64,000 nucleotides of DNA from Reticulascus tulasneorum (taxonomy: Eukaryota; Ascomycota; Sordariomycetes; Glomerellales; Reticulascaceae): the NCBI GenBank assembly GCA_001557505.1, contig LSAX01000006.1, positions 992,001-1,056,000 on the forward strand, written 5' to 3'. This document shows, one piece after another, positions 12,590 to 26,200 of the stretch. Within the stretch, counting starts at the first letter, position 1. The number at the start of each line of letters is the position of its first letter. The position numbers were made by a program, and so were the translations under genes. The notes under the pieces are model-generated. The model had not been told where the DNA came from. It did no database searches and was given only the letters and a program-made list of their open reading frames with translations.

Positions 12590-14004
12590 ATGAAGGCTCG
12601 GATTCTCCAAACTGCTCCTCTGCGAAGGGCTTGCCTCCCCCGAGCACTGACCTCACCTGCGCCTTTCGCTATCTCGAGCCGAGCAGCGAGTGGTCTCTCA
12701 CAAAGACCCAATGCCAACCATGTCTCCTTTCCTGGAGCAGTGAAGAGTGCATTCACGAATAGCCTCAAATATGAAACCCCTTCCGAGTTCCCTGCCCTGC
12801 CCACGTACCGGGTGGTAGACCAGAATGGCACCGTTGTCGACCCCACCTTCGAGCCGGACCTTAACGAGGAGGAGATCGTGAAGCTGTACATGGACATGCT
12901 GTATGTCTCGATCATGGACTTGATCATGTTCGATGCTCAACGTCAAGGCCGACTCAGTTTTTATATGGTATCTGCCGGAGAGGAGGCGCTGAGCGTGGGC
13001 TCGGCGAGTGTCTTGACCCCCGAAGACGTTATATTTTGCCAGTATCGAGAACAGGGTGTTTTCAAACAGAGAGGGTTTAAGACGGCAGACTTTATGAACC
13101 AGCTGTTTGCGAATTCAAAAGATTCGGGGCGGGGGAGAAACATGCCGGTGCACTATGGAAGCAAGGAGTTGAAAATCGTAAGTTCCCGGTAACCCGAGGC
13201 GTGGATGGGCTTTTACTCATCAGCCCGCAGCACACCATTTCCTCCCCTCTTGCGACCCAACTACCACAAGCATCTGGTGCAGCGTACGCGTTGAAGATGC
13301 AGAGGATGCAAGATCAGTCTATTCCACCACGAGTGGTAGCAGCATACTTTGGAGAAGGCGCGGCAAGCGAGGGAGACTTCCATGCAGCTCTCAACATTGC
13401 AGCCACCAGGTCTTGTCCGGTCATCTTTATATGCAGGAATAACGGCTATGCTATCTCAACACCGACACTGGAGCAATACAGAGGAGACGGAATTGCTAGC
13501 CGAGGGATAGGCTACGGTATTGACACCGTCCGTGTCGACGGTAACGATATCTGGGCGGTGCGCGAGGCTACCAAGAAAGCCCGGGAGATGGCCCTACAAG
13601 ACGGCGGGCGGCCGGTCCTCATCGAAGCCATGTCGTACCGTGTCAGCCACCACAGCACGTCGGACGACTCGTTCGCATACCGTGCCAGAGTGGAGGTGGA
13701 GGACTGGAAGCGGCGGGATAATCCGATCACACGGCTACGTAAATGGATGGAGGCGAAGGGCATCTGGGATGAGGGCAAGGAGAAGGAAGCAAGGGAGGGG
13801 ACGCGAAGGGAGATCCTGAAGGGATTCAACGAGGCGGAGAGGGAGAAGAAACCGCCGATCCGGAGCATGTTTGAGGATATTTATGAGGACCTGACGCCGG
13901 ATTTGAAGAGCCAGATGGTACAGCTGAGGAAACACTTGGAGAAATATCCAGAGGAGTACGATTTGAGTGAGTTTGTGGGCGGAAGGGATAGCCTGAAGCC
14001 GTAG
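12590..14004 (+). CDS. Branched-chain 2-oxoacid dehydrogenase E1 alpha subunit
   Basis: E1 alpha forms the thiamine-diphosphate decarboxylase of the mitochondrial branched-chain keto-acid dehydrogenase complex, in Leu, Ile and Val breakdown. Two exons (12590-13177 and 13231-14004) give 453 residues; the intron starts GTAAGT, ends CCGCAG and is phase 0. The N-terminus ([20 protein letters not shown]) is a mitochondrial presequence. Visible family blocks are [25 protein letters not shown], the thiamine-diphosphate motif GEGAASEGD...[10 protein letters not shown] (about residues 237-268), and the phosphorylation-loop region [12 protein letters not shown]. That last block separates this subunit from pyruvate dehydrogenase E1 alpha. 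The stop follows GGRDSLKP. Reading frame and length match the family. Confidence 0.94.
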
Positions 14005-15127
14005 GAGGTGGAATTCTATATCGTTACTGCCATGATGTTATGCCTTAAACATATAAATTACTCGCGTTAAATCAGGGGATCAAAAAATAACGCCTGCATT
14101 TGCCCAAGATCTATTGCACGCATAACCATACTCTCTTCTTGTCTGAAGCGTCAAGTTGGGGGCAGAGCTCATCAAATGCTTCAGACTGGACTGTGCAAGA
14201 CCTGTCTTAGGGTTTATCTGGTTGTGTTGTGTGGAATTTTGGTTGAGCTGCAAACTTGGGACGAATGAGCTTATCGTTCCGCATGAAGTTTTTGTGTGCA
14301 ACCTTCATAGTTGCAAGTGCATAGATACATAGTCGTTAGACTACCTTACCTAGGGAGGTAAAGGGACCTACATATGCAGGCAAGTAGCCTGTAGTAGAAA
14401 ATGTACACGGCATGGGAAAGCTGAGGATGTAATGTACTTGGTATGCAATGGAACAAGGCGCCTCGTTCCGCAGTCATCGAACAAGGGGACCAACCGTCTG
14501 ATGATAAATCCCTGTGGGGATTGATAATCTTGTGTCAAAGATGATGCAGCGACTCATAAAACTAAGATGGCAGCTTACCACCTGTAGCACACTGTAGGTT
14601 ACAAGTATAGTAATCATTTGAAGCCAGACCCGGCGGTATACGGAGCACTCACTTGGGGTAGGTCTTCCTGCTGACGCGCTGTACCTTGTGGAGGGGTTCA
14701 TGTGGGAAGGGCGGAGAGCGGTGCCGTTAGTCTGCTCTGACGCAATCGCAGGGTGTTCTTGACGAAGCAGGCGAACACGCTTCAGTACTAATAGTGTAGT
14801 GACTAGTTGCCTTAGTACATGGTCGGTAGTTAATGCGTAGATAGGTATAACTAAGGTATGTATGTATGGCAATGTTTAAATGATATGCATGTTGGCGTGC
14901 CAAGGGTTGGGGTTTTGACAAAGCAGGGGTCCCCTCCCTCCCTTTGTGAGTGCATCTATCTGTCTGTGCGTGTGTCTGCTCCCTCCGATATGTAATTATA
15001 AAGTGGGCTGCCATGGAGCGTGGTGGAATCTCCGAGCCGCCTGGTGCGGTGCGGTCGGTTCAGCAAGCCAGCCCGCCAGCCAGCCAGCCCAGCCCGAGGA
15101 GCACCAGAAAGAGAAAGCCTCAAACAA

Positions 15128-15149
15128 CCACCACCACCACCACCACCAC
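15128..15149 (+). repeat. (CCA)n microsatellite
   Basis: Seven CCA/CAC units in a row in the region upstream of ufd4, close to a CAGCC-type repeat at about 15066-15095. Confidence 0.85.
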
Positions 15150-15477
15150 ATCTCGTGCTTTGCAAGCAACATTCCCTCAACCTCCTGCGACTGAGATCGG
15201 CAACGGAACCGAGCCGACAGCATCCACCTCCGCCGCCAAATCGATTCTTCTCCTCCATCACCTTCCTCACTACGTCTTACCATCTCGCTGATTCCAACGA
15301 TTGTCACACGATCCACCGTCCGACATCTCTCCGACCACTCGAATCCGAAAGCCAAAAACCCCCTCCATCTCGTAAACCCAACTCTGAACTGCCGCCCATC
15401 GCCATCAAATCTGCCACCCCCATTTCCCAGCAGCCTCTCGTGTGCGCCCTAGCCTGGCCTGCCTCATGGCGTAATCC

Positions 15478-15702
15478 ATGGCAGAACGAATCTCTGCAAA
15501 CCCGCGCTCCAGATCGGTAGTCGATAACGAGCCATCAGTGCGACTTCCCTCAACGCCGACCATATCGTCCACCAGGACCTCTCCAGCATCCGCCGACGCC
15601 TCCATCTCCCCTGCCCTCGGAGCTCGTTCTCACTCGACCTCTACGTCGCCGTCTCAGAGGTACGGATCTCTTTTATCATATCCTCGCCCTCCCCTTTTAT
15701 AA
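15478..15702 (+). other. Possible upstream ORF or lost exon in ufd4 leader
   Basis: A 74-codon frame opens with MAERISANPRSRSVVDNEPS and stays Ser/Pro/Thr rich, like disordered fungal N-termini. A good donor (CAGAG then GTACGG) falls at 15660. Joining that donor directly to the ufd4 start exon does not keep frame, because the ufd4 frame has a TAG at 16138-16140. It may therefore be a translated upstream ORF in a long leader, an exon of an unseen isoform, or chance. Confidence 0.3.
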
Positions 15703-16146
15703 TTCCTGTGCTGCTGCTGCTGCCCCCCCGAGTTATCACTTCTGGTTCTGTCCCCCGGATTCCATCCCGTTTGTGCTCCGGAGTTCGGGTACCTTTTTTT
15801 TCTTCTACGGTTCGGTGGACTGCCTCACCTGCCTGGTCCTGCGTCACTGTCCTCGACGCCGACCGTGGTTCGCTTGTGCACTGGGGGGAAGGACGTCCTT
15901 CCGGCGTTTATAAAAATTAAAAAGCAACCCTGCCTCACTCACTTCACCTGCCTTCCACCAAAACCCAAACCCACTTGTTAGCTACTTCTTCCTTCTTCCT
16001 GGTTCTCGCGCTGCCGCCATTTCAAGTAACCAGGTCTGAGGCCTCGACTGCCCCTCAAAATATCCTGGTTTCTTCCGATGGTGGCGGCATCGGAAATCCC
16101 ATATCACTCTACTCTTCCCCACATGCTGTCAAATAAATAGTCACTC

Positions 16147-19100
16147 ATGTCTCCCAGAATCACCAGAGCCTCCGCCCGTCAAGCTGCGAGCCAGGCGGCC
16201 TCATCGACCACCTCGGCTGCTTCTGGTGCTGCAGATACCTCGGCCGTACCTGCACCGAAATCTTCCACCGCCGCGCCCGCCCTGAGCCTGTCCTTGCAGT
16301 CATCCTCACGAAAGCGAAAGGCATCCGCCCAAGAGCCAAGCCCTGTCCAGGGTTCCCAACAACCACTCGACCCGTCGACTCGGCGTTCAAAGCGGCAGAA
16401 AATACCCGAACCTGCCCCTCCTCAAACTGCTACGCAACCACCTATCCCGCCTAGACTGCGAAGGAAGGGAAAAGCTCCCGTTACTATGTCCAGCCCAGAG
16501 TGAGCTTCTGAAAGAATATATTGGGTGATCCAGGTTTGTGCATGTCATGGCTAACTCGACCGTTTAGGGCTCCTGCGGGACCTGCCGGCACACAAGAGAA
16601 TACTGCCCCGTCAGCTTCCTCGAGCCGAAAGTCAAGTCGCAGCAAGAAAACAAGCCTGGGTGCGCAAGGTATGATCCTGGCCCCCAAATATTACCCGACC
16701 TATGTTAGGAGTGTACTTACATTCGTGTGATAAGATTCAGCCCCGAGCGCATCGAGTTCGGCTCGCCGATCAAAGCGAAATGCCAACAACGCGGCTGATC
16801 AAGACACAACCATGACTGGCACAGACGAACCTGAAAAGGACAACGCTCCCCCGCCTCCGCCGCCCCCACCGGAGAACCATCCTGATGATGACGACAGTGA
16901 CGATGTCGACGACGACGACGACGAAGACGACGAGCCTCGCCGATACGAAGGAGATGACGATGATGACCCGTTCGGCGGCTTTGGTGGGCCAGGGGGACCT
17001 GGTTCCGGTCTCTCCAGTACACTCAGAGCCCTTACCGGTATGATGTCTGGTATTTCATCTCGTCTCCGGGAGTTGTTGAACAACCTTCGGCAAAAGGACG
17101 ACCCATCGATACAGCTCATTGCCTTGCAAGAGCTCTCGGAGATTCTATTAGTGTCCAACGAGGATAATCTGTCGGGACACTTCTCACCAGACTCGTTCGT
17201 CAAGGAGCTCGTGACTCTGATGCAGCCAAACGAAGTGACAGGAGAAGAAAACCCCGAGATAATGCTTCTCGCGTGTCGATGCCTCGCAAATCTTATGGAA
17301 GCTTTGCCAGCGAGCGTGGCCAACGTGGTATATGGTGGTGCGGTTCCTGTTCTCTGCCAGAAGTTGTTGGAGATCTCCTTCATCGATCTTGCCGAGCAAG
17401 CTCTGAGTACCTTGGAAAAGATATCTGCCGAGTATCCATCAAGCATTGTCCGCGAAGGAGGCTTGACAGCGTGCCTTTCGTATCTTGACTTTTTCGCCAC
17501 AAGCACGCAGCGGACGGCCGTTACGACTGCCGCAAACTGTTGCCGTAATATACCTGAAGACTCGTTCCCCGTCATTCGAGATGTTATGCCAACCCTTCTG
17601 GGCGTTCTTAACAGCAACGACCAAAGAGTGGTAGAACAGGCTTCCCTCTGCGTCTCTGGAATCGTGGAAAGTTTCAAGTATCAATCCTCGAAGCTGGAAG
17701 AGCTTGTCAGCGTGGACCTGCTGAAAGCTGTCCTGCGCCTCCTTGTCCCAGGGACCACAAACCTCATTGGACCCAACATCCACACACAGTTCCTCCGTGT
17801 CTTGGCATTCACCGCACGTGCGAGCCCTCGCCTTTCCGCCGAGCTCTTCAAGCTCAAGATCGTTGAGACTCTGTACCAAATTCTGACCGGAGTGTCTCCG
17901 CCAAGCGGTACAGAAGATGTTGCTTCGAAGCTGGACAGCGTCGTCATCATGCAGGCCTTGATACATCGTCCCCGAGAACAGATCATCGAGACCCTGAACG
18001 TCATTTGCGAGCTGCTTCCGAGCCTTCCTCGCAACACCGATCCGTCCTACGGTGAGTTTGTTGAGATGAACCCTAGCGAGCCCATTACGCCGTCCTCTCT
18101 CGGTCCTGGAAAGGCTCGCAAATCTCCCAATGACAAGCGTGTCGAGCTTCTCGACGGCTGCAAGGACGAGGTTCGGCGATTTACTTTGATTCTCTTCCCG
18201 ACCCTGACAGACGCGTTCTCAAGCACCGTCAATCTCAGTGTCAGGCAGAAGGTCTTAACAGCCCAGCTCAAGATGCTATCCAATCTCGATGAAGGTATCT
18301 TGGGCGAGGCACTAAAGTCTGTCCCATACGCATCTTTCCTGGCTTCGATTCTCTCTCAACAGGATCACCCTTCTTTGGTGATGCTCGCCTTGCAGGCCAC
18401 CGAACTTCTCTTGAGTCGCCTGGATGACATATACCGTTACCAGCTCTATCGCGAAGGTGTCATTGCCGAGATTACCAAGCTGGCATCTGAGGAGGATATC
18501 CCCCAACCGGTCCCAGAGACGTCAGAACCGCAAGAGAACCTTGCTGAACGGAGGGATTCGGCCGATTCTGGTGAACAATCATCCGACCACGAGGATTCAG
18601 ACGAAGATGAGGAAGACGAGGAACATGATGATTCGGATGATGAGAATGAGGAGGATAACGAGAATGAACCACATCCTGATGATATTTCCGGTTCGCCTGT
18701 TAGCTCCCGGGGCTCGACTATGTCTCTTGACGGACCACCTCAACATTTCCTCTCGGACGTGCAGTCCATGCGGTCGAGAATCCGGGATGTGGCCAAGAGA
18801 TTCCTGGAGACTCACGAAACTGAGAAGCACGGCAAGGCCATGAAAAAGAAGGCGACTAAGATTCTTGCCAACCTTTCCAACCTTGCTGAAGAAATTGAAT
18901 CTTTCTACCTCAACCGAACCTCTGGCAATCTGGCTCCCGAAAATGGTGTTGGGCTTTTCACAAAGCTTGCGTCATATTTCGACACAGATATGCTAGAGAG
19001 TGTCACTAGCGCAGAGCTTCTTGCCTCCGGCTTGGTGAGAGTTCTCTTGGGTGTCTTCAGCAATCCTGATGAGGAGCTTGCGCGCACGGCCCAGTCCACC

Positions 19101-22078
19101 TTTCTCGAAGTTTTCATGGGATATACCCTCAAGTCGCGGCCCAAGACTGCGACCGCAGAATCTCCAGCAACCCCGTTCAGTGTGATGACTCACAAGCTAC
19201 AAGACTTGCTCAGTAGGTCCGAGCATTTTGAGGTCATAACCGTCCATCACAATACTTTTGATGGCAATCGTAGCAGCGCGGCATCTATGCTCGCCAAGCA
19301 GATTCGCCTCAAACTAGTTGCAGACGACGACTCTGAGATTCCTCGCGCATACCGCAACATCATGGTTTCCATTCATGCTATTGCGACCTTCAAATCCCTG
19401 GACGACTACCTGCGACCACGCATTACTCTGACTGACCGACCCCAGAGGTCTAGACGGGCCGATGGGCTTTCAAGAGCTCTTGCTGCTATGGCAGGATCCG
19501 CTGGTTTACCATTGAGCCATGCAACCGCAGCACGACTCGCCGAGCGAGCTTCGGCAGCTTCAGCATCAACTCCTGTGCCACCACCAAATGCGGCCACTCC
19601 ATCAAGCTCGCGACCATCTCGCAAGGCAAAATCCCGATCTCTGCCGCAGCCAGATACCCCAGCCACGCCAGATCAGTCATCCAGCATGTCAAGGGAGAAG
19701 GCGGTTCTTCGAAGATCCAGCAGGCGTCATGCGGCGGCTTCTGCCGAGACGCCTCCTCCTGCCAGACCTCCTCATGACGATGACGATGATCTTCAAAACG
19801 CACTGGAGTGCGCCGATGAGAAGCAACTCACAGATGATGACGATATCGGGGGCAGCAGCGCCTTGGACGCCATCGTCGGTGAGCTGGACGAAGATATGGG
19901 CGATTCGCCGATGCCGGAGCCTTCTGCCGTCAATTTAGAAGTGGTCGCTTCTGGCAAGGTTACGGCTCGTAAAGAGGACGGTACCCGAGTTCCTACTCCC
20001 TCCCAAAGCAGCTCTACCCTGCCCAGTCGGACTAGCGCTCTTCCACCTGCTAGTACGCAAGGTACCCCAACCCCTTCGAACTCTTCGCGACCCATGTCTT
20101 ATGCAGCTGCGATTCAAGCTGTTCCTCAAGACTGGCACATCGAGTTCAGCCTTGACGGGAGGGTCATTCCGAGCGAGACCACCATCTACCGGGCTGTTCA
20201 CAGCTCCGCCTCGGCCTCGGAGGAGCACCTCAGCCGCAGCATCTGGTCCGCAGTGCATCCCATCAAGTTCAGACGTGCACCTGGGCCTCCGCCAGCTGAG
20301 ACCTTGTCGTTCAGTTCAAACTCTGAGATCAGTACCGACGAAAATGGAGACGGCCCTATCCCGGCTTCTTTGGCCAAGAACCCATCGACTGCTGCAATCC
20401 TGCGGCTTCTCAATCTGCTTCACGACTTGAACGCCAACATTGAGGATGTCTTGGTCGAGAATAAGGATGCCATTCGACTCAACATTGAGCCACTGTCCCA
20501 GTTTGTGAACACCAAGCTTACTGCTAAGCTCAACCGACAGCTAGAGGAACCTTTGGTTGTCGCAAGCAACTGTCTGCCAAGCTGGGCCGAGGATCTCGCT
20601 AGACTCTACCCATTCCTCTTTCCTTTTGAGACTCGACACCTCTTCCTGCAGTCTACGTCGTTTGGCTATGCCCGCTCTATGACACGCTGGCAGAACTCGC
20701 AGTCCAACGACGAGTCACGCCGTGATCGTCGCGATGATCGTCCATTCTTGGGACGTCTCCAACGTCAAAAGGTCCGCATTTCTCGATCCAAGATTTTGGA
20801 ATCGGCATTGAAGGTCATGGAGCTCTACGGAGCCTCCCAGAGCATCCTCGAAGTCGAATATTTCGAGGAAGTTGGTACTGGCCTGGGGCCGACACTCGAA
20901 TTTTACTCGACTGTCTCCAAAGAATTCTCGAAGAAGAAGCTGAAGCTGTGGCGCGAGATGGACTCGAATGATTCCGATGAGTTTGTGTCTGGGCCTAGCG
21001 GCCTCTTCCCACGACCTCTTAGTGAGGAAGAAATCACGACTCCAAACGGTGAACGCATTCTACAGATGTTCAAAATGCTTGGAAAGTTCGTTGCCCGGTC
21101 TATGATCGATTCTCGCATCATTGATTTGAACTTTAACCCAACTTTCTTCCGCATTGGTGAAGCTTCCGCTGAGCCCAGCGTCAAGCCTTCTTTCGGCGCC
21201 GTCAGAATTGTCGATCCCGGCCTAGCCCGATCAATGAAGGCCATCAAAAAGTTCGCTCTGGCGAAGAAGGAGATCGATGAGGATCACACAAGAGCAGCTG
21301 CCCAGAAGGTGGCTGACACAGAGGATATCGTTATTGATGGAGTCAAGATCGAGGATCTTTGCCTTGACTTTACCCTACCCGGTTACCCCGAAATCGAGCT
21401 AGTATCGAATGGCTCCCAAGTCCGGGTGACCATTGACAATGTCGACTCTTACCTCGAGCGGGTCACTGACATGACTCTTGGAAGTGGTGTTCGTCGCCAG
21501 GTTGACGCTTTCCGCGCGGGATTCTCCCAAGTTTTCCCTTACTCGGCCCTGAGTGCTTTCACCCCTGACGAGTTGGTCACTCTATTCGGCAGAGTGGATG
21601 AGGATTGGTCCCTCGAGAGTCAGTTCTCTTTTGCCTCCTCTACTATGTTTTGTATGCTAACTCTGCTTAAGCTCTTATGGATTCCATCAAGGCAGATCAC
21701 GGATTCAACATGGACAGCAAGACCGTAAAGAATCTGCTCCAAACCATGAGCGAACTTACGGCAACTGAGCGTCGCGAGTTCTTACAGTTCACGACTGGTA
21801 GCCCCAAGCTCCCCATTGGAGGTAAGATAAAGAGTCCTTAGAGTCTCATTTCCTGTAATCTTGTGCTAATCCGCTCCACAGGCTTCAGGAGCTTGACACC
21901 CATGTTTACGGTCGTTTGCAAGCCAAGCGAGCCGCCTTTCATGTCAGACGACTACCTCCCTAGCGTCATGACTTGCGTCAACTACCTGAAATTACCGGAC
22001 TACACCAGCATTGATACCATGAGGAAACAATTGTTCACGGCGATCAAGGAAGGCCAGGGTGCTTTCCATCTATCATAG
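16147..22078 (+). CDS. ufd4: HECT E3 ubiquitin ligase, Ufd4/TRIP12 type
   Basis: Ufd4 family ligases add ubiquitin chains to ubiquitin-fusion and N-degron substrates for the proteasome. Five exons (16147-16499, 16568-16668, 16741-21618, 21672-21821, 21882-22078) give 1892 residues, close to fungal orthologues. The N-terminus ([20 protein letters not shown]) is basic and disordered. A proline run and an acidic stretch follow, then the armadillo-like region (from about residue 230) beginning near [21 protein letters not shown] second acidic block interrupts the middle, then a Ser/Pro-rich linker. The HECT domain fills the C-terminus ([20 protein letters not shown] and on). The catalytic Cys is in [14 protein letters not shown], about residue 1859, 33 from the end as expected. 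All four intron phases close; the third has a GCTAAC branch site. It converges with sec3. Confidence 0.95.
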
Positions 22079-23250
22079 AGCAGGACACAGAGTTGTCCAA
22101 CCCCCACGAACCAAAAATAGATAAAATTTGAATGATTCCTTCAAGGCTAAGAGACCACAGTTCGACGGTCAACGGCTATTCCTCGCACGAAACTCCACGA
22201 CACGTAATGGATGATGAATCATCTATGGAGCTCAGAAACATTCTTCCCACGAAACCCCATTTCTTTTCACGCCTCACGAACTTCCCTAATTCGGTCAGAA
22301 CATTTCACGGATGGGTAAGAGCCTGGACAATGGGCCGGCTTGGGGGGGGGGGTATCTGCAGGAGTGAGGGGACACACACATCGACTTGACTTTGCATGGA
22401 CCGGTTGTTCAGGCGTAGGTTTCCTACTACCAGTCTATTTTATAGCTCCTCGACGGAGCGGGAAGGGGGTCTTTTCGTACGACTGCAGTGGCTAGCCAGG
22501 TTGGTGGACCAAGTTAGTCCCATTCCCTCGCCTTGCATGGAAGGGAAGAGATAAGTTGTTAGTTGTTAGATTGCCCCAAACAAATTGATTTGTGAGATTA
22601 GCTGTAAGATTCATGATGAGATTGTGATGTCGAGCGATTGTGTGTCACAGTTTGTGGTCAATGAGCTTGAGACAGGGAGATATGCCCGGCTTCTTCAGGG
22701 ACAACAACCATCTGAGCCCCAGACTCGGCCACCTCGCTCGAACTGGTTGTCTTTGATACTGCCCAAACACGAAAGCAGCATTGGAGGCTGGCGCATACCG
22801 TTGGGCATTTAAGGAGGATCAGGAAAAGCATGCCGCAAAAGGTAGGGAGCCAAGGCTATGTTTCGGAAACACACCCAAGTTATATTGGACACATACCACG
22901 CTGATACGACGACGCCTATAGACCCAAATCCCGATAGTGCTGTTTAGTTCACATATGCACATATACCCACACACAGACACACACAAACACACATGCATAC
23001 ACAGGCGTACAGAGACACAAGTCTGGATTGTCTTCCATTCCGTTGCTGGCTCCCCCCCCTTTCTTGGAGCCCCCATCAAAACAGTCCCCGCTTCATCTTC
23101 CTGCTTTTGTGTACGAATAGTAATAGCTATGCAAACACATCTCCCCCCCCTCCCCTTTTCCTATTTGCGGGATGGCGCGGCAAGTATTTGCCGCGTCTTT
23201 ACCCCGAGGTGCTCGTGTTAGTCATCGGAACACTTTTGCTCGCAGCTCCG
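22079..23250. other. Convergent intergenic, ufd4 and sec3
   Basis: Holds the 3' flanks of ufd4 (+) and sec3 (-). An 11-G run lies at about 22342-22352 and a CA-rich tract at about 22962-23003. No supported gene is present. Confidence 0.55.
22962..23003 (+). repeat. CA-rich simple repeat
   Basis: An imperfect ACAC/CACA tract with interspersed T and G, in the gap between the 3' ends of ufd4 and sec3. Confidence 0.8.
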
Positions 23251-26200
23251 CTACCTTCCTACGAAGCCGCTCTTGACATCTGCCCGGGGCCATTCAAACA
23301 GGACATCCCCGCCATAAATGTCGGCTGTGACGCGACTGATTCGCAGCTCCACGTCGCCGTAGAAGCGCTCGCTTTCCTTCAGGACACGGGCGACGAGCCC
23401 ACGACTGAGATTCGGGTCATCGGCATCGCCGAAGTGTTTTTCTACCCGCTTGCGCAGGGTTTCGATGCCTTTCCGCACCTCGCGCGAGTCGTAGGCGCCT
23501 AGGATCTTGTTGAAGGTCGCCTTGGAGTTGGACGGCTGGGCAGCGATGCTAGTCCCTGCCTTGCCGGATTGCAGCTGCGCCTCGATGTTCTCGAGGTACT
23601 CGAGTAGCTTGCCGAGGGGACGGCGCATGACGGCGTTGAGATACAGCTCCATGTGTTCGTTGAGCTCGTTGGCGGCGGCCTCGCGCCATTCTTCGAGGAC
23701 TTCGAGGCCGCGGGAATCGACTTCCTCCAGGAAGTGATTCATGTTCTCGATAAGGAGGATGTGGAAGTTCAGGGCCTCCTTGTCCTCTGGGTCGACGGAG
23801 CCAGCATTGACGCTGACACCTGGGTTCTCGCGCGCGATGACCTTGAGTGAGTCGAACATGCTCTTAAGAATGCGTTCGTACTCGCGATCGACTGTCTTCC
23901 GAACGGCAAGATTGCTATCGATACCGGCTAGGACGTTCTCCACGGCGGAGGAGAAGTTGGGGAAGACGCGAATGAAGGAGATGACGCCCTTGCGCTTGTT
24001 GATCTTGACTTTGGTTTCTTCGATTGCGCGGATCTGCTCATCTACGAACTTCTTGAAGCGACCCTCAAGGCTGCTATGCAGTTTTTGGAGGAGCGTGTTG
24101 AGGAAGTCTTGGTTAGATTGCGACATGTCGGCCAGTTTACGCTCCAAGACCGCGAGGACGCCAGCACCTTGTCTATATCAAGATTGTCAGTGTACTAAAC
24201 AAGTCAGGAAGTGAGTTTTGAAAACATACATAGGATCGGCTGCAAGAACCCAGTCAATGAGCCTTTGCAGTTCCTGCTCCAAGGAAGAGAAGATGACTTC
24301 CATTGAACGAGTCACCCTCCGAGCCAGTTCTCGGTCTGGCTCCATGGGTCGATGCCGTCTGAGGTCGCCACTTCTCCTGTCTCTGGGCTTCATCGCAGCC
24401 ACAGCATCAGGGAAGTCTGACTGGTCTAGAGTGGTTGCGTGGAAGAAATCGACGATAAAATTCTGCTCCATCTCCACCAACGGCAAAAGATCGTCTAGGA
24501 CGGCATTGAAAATTTCATATGGGAGGCTGCGGCTTTCGGCCGTCTTATCAACAGCCGTCTTGCTCCCACTGTCCAATGGCGACCGCAAACTCCTAGCCAA
24601 CGTTTGACTTCGCTTAACGGTAAGCTTCCTTGCTGTTGTCGCAATTCCTTCTTGTTGCTTCTCGACTTGGGAGGTGAAAAGCAGGTCGGTCGTCTCGTCG
24701 CTAGACATCTTCCTAGCATTCCGCTTCCAGGCTTCCAGGACCTCTGAAAACTCGGTTTTGTAGAGAGGATAGCTCTTTTCCTGGTAAAGCTGGACGAGGC
24801 GATTCCAATTGTTTAGATCGACATCTCGAGCATATAGAATGAGGGGGCTGTATTTCCAAAGCAGGTCCCTACCAACTTCGTGATGGCGGGAGTCGACTTT
24901 CTTCGATAGAGCCTCGCCGAGAGCTCTTTTGGTCTCGTTGTAAGCGTCGTCGAATTGCCGTGCCATGAATTCCACTAAACGACGCATGAAGGCCGTGCTT
25001 TCTTGCATGTACATCTCCCGCTTCTCCTGTACGATTCTCATCTTGCCGTAATCACTGTCGAGGCCAATAGCCTGGTCGGTCTCCATGCCGACGTCTTCGC
25101 TCTTCCTCGGCTCGCCACCAGCGAGGGTGGGATCTATCTTCATCATTGCTTTATAAAGTGTGACGAGGGCCGTTTCGATGTCTTCTAGGCCTGCCAACTT
25201 CTCCAGTGGTGCTATCCTGAGTGCATCAAGATCTGAGGTTGTTATTGCGCAGGTCTCCAGCAGGGATTCGAGCTCCTTCTTGAGCAGTTTTTGATTGGCC
25301 GTCTGGACTTGTAAACCTTGTCCTTGAGCCTCAATATACGCGATATCATCGGAAAGAGTCTAAAGTGGTGAGCGGTCATTCTAACAAGTCTCATCGGATC
25401 AACATACCGAGAGCTCAACGCTGTAGAGCGTGAGCAGGTTATCGAGCTCCTCACATTCATTCATGGCAAGATCGATACCGCGCTTGATGCCGTCTACTCT
25501 TTCGTCCTCTTCCTGAAATCGGGCAAGCCATCCGCCAGCCTGGGCTTTATTGATTTCTCGGTCAAGATCAGTCTTCAACTCCTCCACGTGTCGGGAGCGC
25601 ATCTGCTCCCCGGGGACCCAGCCAAAGTAGTCGATTAACTTGGTGAACTCTGCGCTCGCATTATCAAGGATAGAAGGATCCTCGCCTAGAGTGGCCAGAT
25701 ATTTCGCGTCATTGCCTGCGATAATGGATCTCCGTTTCACCTCTTTTACCGCCGTGTCTTCGGTCTTCTTGGCCTCCTTGATAGAAGGCTGCAAACTTGT
25801 AGGGCGGCTAGCATTCGGAACAGTTACTTTTACTTCTGGCAGTCCGGAAGTGCGCTCGGCAGGCTTCGAGGGTTCCGGGGTTTGTGGCTTTACAGTCTCA
25901 GAAGACATGGTTCTCGAGGGTGCTGGAACAACACCTGTTATGCCGTCTGGGCCTGTGCCATTGATCCTGGGTTGTGCTAGCCGTAGTTTCTCGCCTGCGC
26001 CACCTGGTCGAGGCTTGAATGCTGACGCAGTCGATGCGGCTTTCCAGAACGCGCCGGCGATGTCCCCTTTAGACTTCTTCGACTTGATCATGGGGCCGAG
26101 GCCAGGACGCGAATCTTCGGGCTCCACGGGAGAGTCTGCAGGGATCTCTGGGGGTGTCGGAGGGACTGCTGTGCTTGAAATAGTCGAGAAGGATCCGTTT

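Larger units (their letters stand above)
14005..16146. other. Long intergenic and 5' leader of ufd4
   Basis: The left half holds the 3' flank of the E1 alpha gene and no supported gene. The right half is pyrimidine rich and probably includes the ufd4 promoter and leader. It carries a CAGCC-type repeat at about 15066-15095, a CCA microsatellite at 15128-15149, and a 74-codon upstream frame at 15478-15702. A CCTAGGTA word occurs (complement strand) at 14347-14354. Confidence 0.55.

Noticed and set aside
16799..17677. 292-codon frame on - inside ufd4
   Set aside because: Poly-Ser and poly-Gly runs are the antisense reading of the acidic and proline tracts of Ufd4.
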